A stretch of 64,000 bases of DNA from Gloeopeniophorella convolvens (lineage: Eukaryota; Basidiomycota; Agaricomycetes; Russulales), in assembly GCA_022496205.1 (NCBI GenBank), contig WTXD01000012.1, forward strand, positions 434,001 to 498,000, read 5' to 3'. Within the stretch, counting starts at the first letter, position 1, and every line of letters starts with the position of its first letter. The notes under the pieces were generated by a model, which saw nothing but the letters and a program-made list of their open reading frames with translations, had not been told where the DNA came from and did no database searches. A program made the position numbers and the translations under genes. Positions 55,208 to 64,000 of the stretch are shown here, piece by piece.

Positions 55208-56253
55208 CTACCGTCTCCCATGAAAGTCGGAGACTTGTTGATGAGCGTAACGGCGCGCGGGCTCGTAGGTGGCCTCTCCTTCACGTTTGACCTCCTCTAT
55301 CAGTTGATCAACGTCGTAAATCTTACATTGCTCAATGAGAAGAGTGCTGTAACTCTCGTGTCGTCGCCTCAGGTGATTCTCGAGGACATCCTCGCGATGT
55401 CCTCTCCAGGGACAATCGGGCGATATCGGGCAAAACAGATGCTTTGGAAAATGCGACCGCTCGTGACGCTTCCGATCTCGCTGACGGTAGTATAGCCTGT
55501 TGCAACGGAAACAGGCCCATTTCTTCGCATTTTCGCCGCGCTTGGTAGTGCCTGAGGCTATGGGTGCCTCGCAACCACGATGCCGAAGTTGAGAGGATCG
55601 GGTACGGGCACTGCGGGGTTCTGGGGGGTTGGTCTTGGGATGGGGGGAGTCGGTCTCGGAAGGTAGCGTCTGCGGGAGGAAGTTTGGCACGTATGTGCTT
55701 GTCTGCCTAGAGCTTGCCTCCGTAGTCTGGACTAGGGGCGACACCTCGCGGAGGTAATCAACTTGATAAGGCTCATTGAGTACTCTTTGTGGTGGATCAA
55801 GAGAATTCGGCTGTGGCATCGTGGACGCCGTCGGTGGGAAAAGTTGGAGATAGTTGTCGTCGTGCGCCGCCACCCTGGGATGAAGGCCTCCGACCGGTGG
55901 TGGTCCCATGATCTGCAATGGAAGAAGATGTTAGAAGTGTATATGGACGATGCTATACAGTTTACTTGAGACGTCACGATTGACCAACCTGACCGGGGGC
56001 CAAACCAAGCCCCCGTCGGAATCAGCTGACTGCTAAGTTGGCCGCTGATAGACCCGTCATCCGGCAACGGAAACGTGAGGTTGAAGTCCGCGACATATGA
56101 TGATTGAGCTATGGACTCTGTGCTGAAATGTGTCGTGTCCAATGCGGTGGCGTCCGGGGGATACGCCGAGGACGGCTGCTGGTATTGCGCATAACTAGGG
56201 ACCGAGTTCATTTGGACAAGGGCTTGCGAAGCATCGAGGCTGTGCTGATACAT
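55208..56253 (-). CDS. C2H2 zinc-finger protein 1
   Basis: Probably a nuclear DNA-binding protein of a locally expanded family. Start MYQHSLDASQALVQMNS (56253), preceded by a TATA-like box near 56460. A Pro/Gln/Tyr-rich N-terminus leads, after an intron near 55920-55980, to the finger region: CFRCNRLYYRQRDRKRHERSH (C-x2-C-x12-H-x3-H), then CPISPDCPWRGHREDVLENH with C-x5-C-x12-H-x4-H. A helical tail (DVDQLIEEVKREGEAT) and a basic end follow. Stop at 55208. The same order (N-terminal low complexity, a basic Ser/Thr-rich linker, two fingers, helical tail) is found in the two following genes. Target unknown. Confidence 0.82.
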
Positions 56254-56456
56254 CCCCGGGAATATGTTTTGACGATGCTAAGGTTATAGGTGAGTGGGAG
56301 ATAAATGAGATAATGCCGCTGTGCTGACCTGTGGTATGCCTGGTAGTAGCTCCCGCTCGTTTCGGGGAGCACGAAGTTGGTACGAGACAGATCGCCCGGT
56401 AGCACACAAACGCAGCAGGGGAAGCCCACCTAGAAGACAAGGCGAGTGGGTAGGGA
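56254..56456. other. Likely 5' UTR with intron of zinc-finger gene 1
   Basis: The interval includes a splice-like acceptor CTTCTAG just before 56429 and a donor near 56330. No in-frame ATG occurs before 56253, so this is best read as a spliced leader. Confidence 0.35.
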
Positions 56457-56463
56457 TTTATAT
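56457..56463 (-). promoter_or_regulatory. TATA-like box of zinc-finger gene 1
   Basis: The minus strand reads ATATAAAT about 205 bp upstream of the start Met. The long gap suggests a spliced or long leader. Confidence 0.45.
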
Positions 56464-58733
56464 CATGCTCCGCGGCGCCGCCTGACCAGCGAGACGCAAG
56501 CCTGGGCTAGCTCATAGAGGCCCTTCCACATGGCACCAAACTGGCACCACGGCATGCCATGGCAGGACTGGACTGGGCGCAGGGTAGCGTCGTGGGATCC
56601 TCAACGATCTCTTCCGCAAATGAAATCAGGAAGCGAGGCTCGGACGCCTTATGTATACCTGGAAACTACCCCGCGTTTCATGACGTATTGTCGGGAGGAA
56701 TGTTCCAAGGATTGGTTTGTTCGGTAGGGGTGTGTATTAATGAACTTCTAGTCGGGTGTGCAGCGTGAGGTCGAAGCCTAAATCGTATGAGTAGTCACAC
56801 GAACCTCGCCAATACACGCGGCCTCTTCATTGCTTCAGCTTGGAGTAAGCTTTTGTTCATTCGGATGATAGTCGGGCCACTGCCTCGGCCCAGGCTGTCG
56901 AGTGTGTTGAATGACTTCTTGGCATCCGCACACCGTAGCCCATAAGTCGGTAACGGCCCTGCTAACAACAGTTCCAACACAGGGTGAACATGAAGTTACA
57001 TAGACTGAAGATGGAGAAATCGACCAAGGCCGGTCTCACATGAAGAACGCACCAGGCACCAGCCGATGGGCTCCGGTGTACTTGACTTAACCGATCCATA
57101 CAAGTTAAAGGTTATAAAGCCCGAAGGCGGTGGGCGTGATCCGCATGAAAGGATGCCCGGGTCTTGGTTAGGGTACCATGGTAGCAGATAAAATGAGGGC
57201 CGCGAATATAGGCACTCAGTACTCAGTGCCAACGGAGCGTTGTCACTGTCCCTGAACTCGGTCTGATTTGAATTAGCCCGTGTGGCGGTAATTTCCGGGA
57301 ACCGGCCAGGGTTTCAGCACTGATGTTGTAGTTCGGAGTTTGAGAGTTGAGAAACATTGAAGGAAAGGATGGCCCCGTCCGCAGCCGAAGAACAGCCCCT
57401 CGGACGGCGACGTCTTCCAACTAAGATCAGTACTGATCAGGTGGTATGTAGGTTCCGTCCGAAGGCGTGGGTGCTCACTGATATGTCTCTTCTTAGTGAC
57501 GAACATCTAATGCTTCGGGATGTTGGCCGTCATGTTACTTGGGATAGTTCGTGTACCCGCTATCGAGGTCGCGAATACGCCCCACCTCCAAGGGGTTCTG
57601 AGCAAAGCGGTCTACCAGCGGATGGGGCGTTGATCAAATATGCGGCGATCCGAAGGTTCCTCAGGAGAATCACCAAGTCGCTAGCATTGAGGCTCTCCAG
57701 AGGGTTCTGGGGATTGGATGGCACAACGTGCATCGCGTCTACTCTGCTAGCAAATCAGCGCCACCATCCAAAAACACTCACTGGGAATAGTCTCTCACCT
57801 TCAAAGAACGGCAAAGTAAGGAGACGCAATGCCGGCATCGCGCCGCGATATCCAATTACAACCGCACCGTCAGTGATGAGACCTGTCAGTTAGTCCTTAA
57901 AGATCAACGTTCATTGAGGTTGGACTGCGGTGAGCGATGATGTGCGGCCCACAGGAACTCGAAGCGTGCGTACTACTGATCCACGTCTCCGGGACGCAGT
58001 AGTATCTTGTGGGCTTGCTCGACGATGACGGAACAAGGAGTCACTGAGCACGCGCTTTGGACTCTGAGTCCTGGGGCTCCGCAGTAGCCTTGCGCTCCCT
58101 TAGAATGCGTTTTTTTTCGCCTTTTTAGCGGATGTTTGCGCGCCTAGCTCCCTGGGGCGACGAGTTCATGCCAAGTTCATGCTTTGGGGCGCGCTCTTTG
58201 CTATATCATCGCTGGTTCGCCGACGGAGTTGCGCGAGCTAGAGTTCGGAGTTCTCGCGTCATCCGGCCAACATCCGGCGGCGCGTCAGGAATTCGAGGTC
58301 GCTATGAGCCCCGCGGGCACGCCGGCCCGCGCGATCTGCCATTTCATCGTGGGACCACTTGCAGCTGGCACGTGCACGGCTTAGCCTCCGTTGATTAAGT
58401 TGACAATGAGTTAACATACATGAGAGGGTCAAAGAGGTGTTTATAAGCATAGCAGCATGGTATTCGGAGATATGATATTAGTAGAATAGAACAGAACAGA
58501 ATAGAATACATAAAGTAGTGCCCCAGCCAGCCAGCGGCACGCGCAAGTTGTCTCCCACCCCGGCATCTCACAGTGTATCGATAGTCTACACAACGGTCAC
58601 GAACGTCACGTATAGATACAGTCATGATAAGCGAATAAAATGAGGATCAGAAGCATATACAATTCGAAGGAGGATAGCGATGGGATTAGTAAAAGTTGAC
58701 GATCTCTCACGGCTACAACGACGACCCGCCTGC
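56464..58733. other. Intergenic, no gene recognised
   Basis: About 2.3 kb. The longest frame (57357-57893, plus) has 178 codons without a domain or splice support. The stretch 58380-58700 is similar to 62840-63080 and is part of the duplicated unit of the zinc-finger genes. Confidence 0.5.
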
Positions 58734-59693
58734 CTAAGCGCCTCGAAGATCTGGAGGGAGACGCGTCCATAGCCTAGCTTGGAGGTACCCAATCGCTGCA
58801 TGATCGCACGCAGCTTCAATAGTGATTTTTCCATCGATGAGCGACTCCACCAGTTGATCTGCGGGGTAGATACCCCTAGCGCAGCGGGGGCTCGTATAAG
58901 GGTGGAGGTTTGTGAGGTGTTTCTGTAGGAGGTTGTCGCGATGTCCGCCCCAGCTGCAGCCAGGTTCGAGGCAAAGGAGGGTCCACGGGAGGTGTATCTC
59001 CCGTATATGGCGCTTGAGCTCTTGTAGGCGGGAACATGGCTGGGAGCACAAAGAGCAGATATGTTCAGTGGACACCTCTTTGTGGTCTGACCCCTGATTG
59101 GTTACGGTAGCGCGAGGACGCTTGGTCGAGGTCGGCTTTTGCGCGGAGCGGGCGCTCGCATGACCGTCTGCATGCCTAGAGGTTCTCCGGACCTGCGCAG
59201 CGTGATCCGGCACGCCGTGACCTTGATTGACCACTGGTGGGTGGTGGCCGTAAGCCGGCGCCTGCGCCTGCCAAGTCAAGGGCTTGTGCCGATTTGTGCC
59301 ATTGGGTGTGGTCACGGGTAGCGAAAGATGGGCTGGGGCCACTGTTGTCGGCTCTTGGTGGTAGGCTGCCACCGCCGGAGACAGCGCGCTGTCGGATTGG
59401 TTGTTGATCCCGTATCCACCGGCGAACGGCGCAATAGACGCTTGCTGGACTTGTGGGTAGTCCCAAGACCCGGGCGGTTGTTGGACAGAGACGGGGGAAC
59501 GTAGGGCCTGAGATTGGTGTATGTACTGGTTTTGTACACCGCACGGTATGAACGGGGTGGGTTGGAGGGCATTTTGGATCAGGGGATCAAATGAAGTAGC
59601 ATTTGGTCTGACTGGGAACGGATAGTAGTCGTACAGGTCGTTTTGTTCGAGGGAGGCAGAAAGCAGGTAGGGATCGCCTTGGACTGACGACAT
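58734..59693 (-). CDS. C2H2 zinc-finger protein 2
   Basis: A 319-codon frame starting MSSVQGDPYLLSASLEQND. N-terminal half rich in Pro, Gln and Tyr. A basic linker (QKPTSTKRPRATVTNQGSDH) is followed by finger 1 CSLCSQPCSRLQELKRHIRE (C-x2-C-x12-H-x4-H) and finger 2 CLEPGCSWGGHRDNLLQKHL (C-x4-C-x12-H-x4-H). The tail has DQLVESLIDGKITIEAACDH. This closely parallels gene 3 about 4.3 kb away and gene 1 more distantly. It may have an upstream exon not found here. Function is inferred only from the fingers. Confidence 0.82.
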   Translation of the reverse strand: MSSVQGDPYLLSASLEQNDLYDYYPFPVRPNATSFDPLIQNALQPTPFIPCGVQNQYIHQSQALRSPVSVQQPPGSWDYPQVQQASIAPFAGGYGINNQSDSALSPAVAAYHQEPTTVAPAHLSLPVTTPNGTNRHKPLTWQAQAPAYGHHPPVVNQGHGVPDHAAQVRRTSRHADGHASARSAQKPTSTKRPRATVTNQGSDHKEVSTEHICSLCSQPCSRLQELKRHIREIHLPWTLLCLEPGCSWGGHRDNLLQKHLTNLHPYTSPRCARGIYPADQLVESLIDGKITIEAACDHAAIGYLQARLWTRLPPDLRGA

Positions 59694-62600
59694 CGCTGTG
59701 AGGCTAGAGAGGCGAGGGGGTTGGGGAGAGCTTTGAACCCGTCAGTAACCGTCGTGCCTTTGAAGGAAGCCTCCTTGCATGTGCCAGACCTTTGGCACAA
59801 TGCTGGCACTGCGGCACTAGACACGTTGTTCGAGGACGCACAGTGCCAACGGAGTGTGAGACGCAATGAGGGAGGGCGCATGACATTTTCCTCTTCGCAA
59901 CCAAAGGAGGTCGGCCGCGGCGCGGGGTCGGCTTGCAACATCAGACTGGGAAACGTGGAGGTGGATTTGTAGGCTATCGGCGCCGGGATTGGAACATGAG
60001 GGCGTTGAGTAACGAGACAAGTCGCGCATCACTTGCCTGGATGATTTGATGTGCCTATGGCACAGTGCCATGAATGCCGAATTTGAGCCCTTCGATCTCC
60101 TCTTTTGAAAGGTTAACTCTACGCAGATGAGATGAGGTGAGATCAACCACCTCCAGAATTCCTGGGCCACTGCACGAACCTTTTCAAAATCTCAGCATCT
60201 CCGAACTGGTACGCAGCGGCTGGGAAAATGACATATGGGATCAGGCAGGCTGCGTTCATGTCAAGCTTGGGCATCGTGAAGATCGTGAGGTCGTGGATGG
60301 CGCCGCTATATAACTGTGATCTCAACTTTCCAGTGAGTAGTCGTACTCGTCGGCTGTGAAAGCGGAGGCGGGAGAATCACCGCTACAACCAAACCGCGCC
60401 ACCAACTGACCTTCGAACAGAACCCCCGCTTACACCTCACGCCGCATTAACCGGCGTAAGCGGTGCCAGTGCTGTGCATAGCAGTCGGGGCCCGTGATCA
60501 AGTGTTAGATAGAGAATCCCGCTGGGGTGGTGTGAACATACGGGAAGGTAAGCCAGCTTGGTGCCATCTGTATGTTGGCACGGCGGACGGACTGAGGTTA
60601 TACGAACCTTGAAGGGGAAGATATCATGGCACTGATGGATGGTTCATTTGAGCCAAGGGTGCCCAAGGCTACTGATGGGGGTACAACGTGGAGGTATCGG
60701 CAGGCGAGAAAGACTCCGAGTCCCTGCGCCTGTTACGGTCAGGTGCTGACCACCGCAGCAGAGCGGAAAAGCGAACACTGGTGCGTGACCTGCTGGTACA
60801 GGATTCCCACGCCTGTGGGCCAAGTGGGCGCGATCTGATGCGATGGACCAGCATACCTGGTGCCGTCACTTTATTCGGGAAGCCTTGCTGAGCGCCGTTA
60901 GGCCTGCTTCTAAGCAAACGACCATCTCAACGGTTGACTCGACGCACTTCGAACAAGCTCGGGGCAGCCCATAGGCCATAGGTAAGTCATCGCAGGCTGC
61001 ACCGGTTCACATTCAGCCCTATGAAGCCGCCGTTGATGACCAAGACACGAGCAAAGTACCTCTGGTGAAGGAGATGACCCCTATGCACGGTCCTTCCGGA
61101 AGAAAATAGGCGACAGCCCACGGCGCGCCACCGTTGACGACGTGAGCCTTGCTCGCCTCTCCATGGAAAATCATAACCATCGTCCCTTCCCAGAATATTG
61201 ACCGTCGTATTGGTCAAATGTTTCCTCGCCTACGCCATCAATACGAGATACAAGCACCCCACATCGTCCCCATGCACAGAAGTGCACAAGGCGGCCACCC
61301 CTTGTCAATCAGTCAGTCAGCTGGATCGGCAATCGAGTTAACCAAACAAGGCGAATTCTCGCGACTCGGGACTCGGTGGAACGTAGCTAGGTCGTCAGAA
61401 GGGACAGAAAGGGACTCGCCTTAAGGTGCATGCAACATCATGCTGAATCCATCGCGCTGCCACTCTGTTCGAACCTCTTGGGAGCCTCAAAACCGCTGCT
61501 TTGGATCCGCTAAGTTCCACTGGCTGCTGCGATCACAGCCCGTATGGTCGGGACTAGAGCCTAGAAATCGATGAAGGCATTAGTACGTATGAATCTTGGA
61601 CGTGGCATGTACTTTGTTGAGGGATCTCGTGACCACAGGACCACCGAACGACGATACAGCCGATAAGCTTGTGGGTGTCTAACGTGCCGGGAAGTGAGGC
61701 GTGCGCATTCAATGAAGCTTGATGAGATGACAATGACGCGGGAGGGCGGCGGCGGTCGGGTCATCGAAAGTCCGCGTTTTGCCCCCATGGAATTCGTCGG
61801 AACTGTTGGCGAACGCTCCGCGACCCGCGACGAATATGAACATGTAAACCACGTGCGGACTCCAACGTTGCCATGTGCCAGGCCAGCGCAGTTCGGGACC
61901 CTGGCAGGCTTTCGCAGGGCGAAGGATGCGGAGAAGCCTTGCTCATTGTGTACGGACTTCGCGGACCCGAGAACTAAGTAGTACTAACTGCCAGTGCCCC
62001 GGCCTGCAAATATGACGGCTGTTATCGAGGAATATTATTCGCCGCTGGGTCGCGGGTCCAGCATGCTGCCACAGTGGCGGGTCGAACTCCGGCGGGTGCC
62101 GACAGTCTTGGCCCATCCCGATTTGGTAACTGCTCACTGTGCAGTCGTTACTCCTGGGTTGCAGCACTCGTTACTTGTGGCTGCTGAGACTATCACTCCT
62201 AAAGCCTAGTACATATACTAAGAATGATTATTACACCTCACCCCATAAAATCCGAGTGCCCTTCCAGAAACGAGCATTGTTCTTCTGAATCTCAAGTTGC
62301 GCTCAGTCCCAATTGAATGTGCGACACGTGACCAGTAACCGGTATCCGGTCGCCGGTTATCGGGTTGTGCGAAGTGAAAGCCTGGCAAAGCTGGTCACAT
62401 GATCTGGACTAAGGAGTTACGACTGAACTGTGTGCCGCTGTGTGCTACGGTGAAGGCAGGGCTTTATTTTCCGATACCCAGGCAGACTTTGCAAGCAAAG
62501 CCATGACCATACTTAGGTAGTTCCGGAGCCAAACATATAAAGTTTGATATGAAGCAGCAAAATAAAAATATGTATAGAGTAAGGCATCAAAAGTGTGAGA

Positions 62601-63079
62601 GAGTTGCAAAAAAGTGATGAGTCGAAGTCGGTCAAGGCTCGCTTGGTGCGACCCAGGACTGCGGACCGGCACAAAAGTGCGACCAAAACGATTTCCTACA
62701 ATATCCCTGTCATATGCAAAGGGCAGTGATCCGCTTATCCTACCTAATAAAAAAGCTTACGGATGTCGCCGGCATCGGCCGGTAAGCCTCTTATCTTATC
62801 CCATCTTATCGAAGCCGTTATAGCGACTGGGTCGTCGTAAGGGGCCAAAGAGGCGGTGATCACAGCAGTATGGCATTTAGAAACATGATATCTTAATACA
62901 TAAAGCGAGCCCGGCAGCCGGCCAGCGGCACGCGTATGTTGTCCCTCGCCCCGGCATTCCATGTATCAACAATTTACACGATGGTCATGAACGCTACCTA
63001 TGGATACAGTCATGATATGGAGAAGTGAATCAAATGAAGATCATAAGCATAAATAATTCGAAGAGAAGTGGTGGTGGAA
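59694..63079. other. Long intergenic region, no gene recognised
   Basis: About 3.4 kb of mixed composition with many short frames on both strands. None has a domain or a clean splice model. Near 62880-63080 the sequence matches the 3' flank of zinc-finger gene 2, so part of it is a duplicated flank. Confidence 0.5.
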
Positions 63080-64000
63080 TCAGAAAAGGTTGACGGTCTC
63101 CGGCTGCAGTGACGATCCGCCGACCTGAGCGCCAGGGTCATCTGGATAGAGGCGTGTCCACAGCCAAGGTTGGCTGCGGCACATCTTCGCGTTATGAAGC
63201 GCCGTTTCGATAGTCATTTTTCCTTCGACGAAGAGTTTCGCCAATTGATCTCCGTCGTAAGTCTTCCAAGAGTGAAGGGGGTTATGACAGGTTTTCGTGA
63301 GGTGAGCCAGCAGCAGGCCATCGCGATGTCCGCTCCAATCACAGCCAGGTTCGCGGCAAAGGAGGCTCTGGGGGAGGTGTTTCTCCCGTATATGACGCCT
63401 AAGCTCTTGTGGGCGGGAACATGGCTGGGAGCACAAAGGGCACGGATATTTGAACCTCTCTCTGTGGCTTGACCCTTGATTAATTGCGGCAGCGCGAGGG
63501 CGCTTGGTCGAGGTCGGCTTTTGCGCGGAGCGGTTGCTCGCATGACCGTCTGCCTTCCTAGGGGTTCTCCGGTCCTGCACAGCGCGACCCGACATGTGGT
63601 GACCTGGATTGAACACTGGTCCCGGGTGGTGGCCCAAGTAAGCCGGCCCCTGCGCCTTCCGAGTCAGGGGGGCTGTGCTGTGATCTGTGCCATTTGGTGT
63701 GCTCACGGGTAGCGAAAGATGGGCTGGGTCCACTGTTGCCGGCTCTTGGTAGTAGGTGGCTGTGGCTGAAGACAACCCGCCCCCGAATTGGTCGCTGATT
63801 TCGTATCCGCCGACTAACGACGCAACAGTCGGTTGCTGGGCTTGTGGATGGTTCCAAAAGCCATGGGGTTGTTGTGGAGGGGGAAGAGGAGGCATGGCCT
63901 GAGATCGACGTGCATACTGGCCTTGCACACCATATGACAATACAGACGAGGGGGGTTGAAGGGTATATCGGTCATGCAACGAAAGATCAAGTAGAGTAAT
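63080..64000 (-). CDS. C2H2 zinc-finger protein 3 (5' end outside window)
   Basis: An open frame reaches the window edge. The frame is open to the last base (reading LLDLSLHDRYTLQ), so the start lies outside. It shares with gene 2 the Pro/Gln-rich region, the linker QKPTSTKRPRAAAINQGSSH, finger 1 CPLCSQPCSRPQELRRHIRE and finger 2 CREPGCDWSGHRDGLLLAHL. Its second finger has an extra residue between the last two ligands (H-x5-H), a small change that could weaken zinc binding or be tolerated. The tail ends QVGGSSLQPETVNLF, longer than in gene 2. It is a paralogue formed by segmental duplication. Confidence 0.82.
   Translation of the reverse strand: MTLLDLSLHDRYTLQPPSSVLSYGVQGQYARRSQAMPPLPPPQQPHGFWNHPQAQQPTVASLVGGYEISDQFGGGLSSATATYYQEPATVDPAHLSLPVSTPNGTDHSTAPLTRKAQGPAYLGHHPGPVFNPGHHMSGRAVQDRRTPRKADGHASNRSAQKPTSTKRPRAAAINQGSSHRERFKYPCPLCSQPCSRPQELRRHIREKHLPQSLLCREPGCDWSGHRDGLLLAHLTKTCHNPLHSWKTYDGDQLAKLFVEGKMTIETALHNAKMCRSQPWLWTRLYPDDPGAQVGGSSLQPETVNLF

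Noticed and set aside
1..64000. CRISPR arrays, rRNA operons, insertion sequences and tRNA genes
   Set aside because: The sequence is eukaryotic, with introns throughout. No repeat-spacer pattern, rRNA core or clear tRNA A/B-box pair was found by eye. A tRNA scan could still find a split or divergent tRNA.

Overview
The window looks like nuclear DNA of a filamentous basidiomycete, most likely an agaricomycete and probably a wood-decay polypore. The signs are many short introns of about 50-60 bp (often with GTGCGT or GTACGT donors), GC-rich housekeeping exons, multi-exon P450 genes, and families typical of that group: F-box/LRR proteins, MLKL/HeLo-like signalling domains, an NTPase-nuclease family and fast-evolving zinc-finger genes. 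Gene models were built by hand from reading frames, splice signals and conserved motifs, so exon edges are approximate unless a joined motif is quoted.

Layout. 1-20 kb is GC-rich and mostly housekeeping on the minus strand: a secreted GH2 beta-mannosidase (3' end cut by the window start), a CHK2/Cds1-type checkpoint kinase, a membrane-anchored METTL24-like methyltransferase, a plus-strand P-loop NTPase-nuclease locus with stop codons and a frameshift, a secreted class 3 lipase, and the CORVET subunit VPS8. From 20 to 36 kb the base composition is lower in GC: a small HeLo/MLKL-like gene or pseudogene, then three paralogous cytochrome P450 genes on the minus strand with an F-box gene between the first and second. 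From 38 to 46 kb come a CTI6-like PHD-finger gene, a divergent threonine dehydratase (ILV1) with four apparent single-base deletions, and a HAD-phosphatase/class II terpene cyclase fusion of the drimane (albicanol/drimenol) type. From 49 to 54.6 kb are an NDUFB3-like complex I subunit, DNA topoisomerase I and an uncharacterised low-complexity protein. From 55 to 64 kb there are three paralogous C2H2 zinc-finger genes, the last cut by the window end.

How the genes may work together. The terpene cyclase and the three P450s lie within about 22 kb of each other and could form a loose sesquiterpenoid pathway: the cyclase would make a drimane alcohol and the P450s would oxidise it. CTI6, ILV1 and the F-box gene between them are not pathway genes by family, so this is a hypothesis. 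VPS8, CHK2, TOP1, CTI6 and the complex I subunit are ordinary cell functions.

The most unusual sequence-level signals are: an 11-nt microexon carrying the haem-ligand cysteine in all three P450s; a 14-nt microexon carrying the oxygen-activation motif in two of them, with a precise intron loss in the third; a short GC-hairpin repeat with a T/G-rich tail present three times; the clustered frameshifts in ILV1; and the disabled NTPase-nuclease locus.
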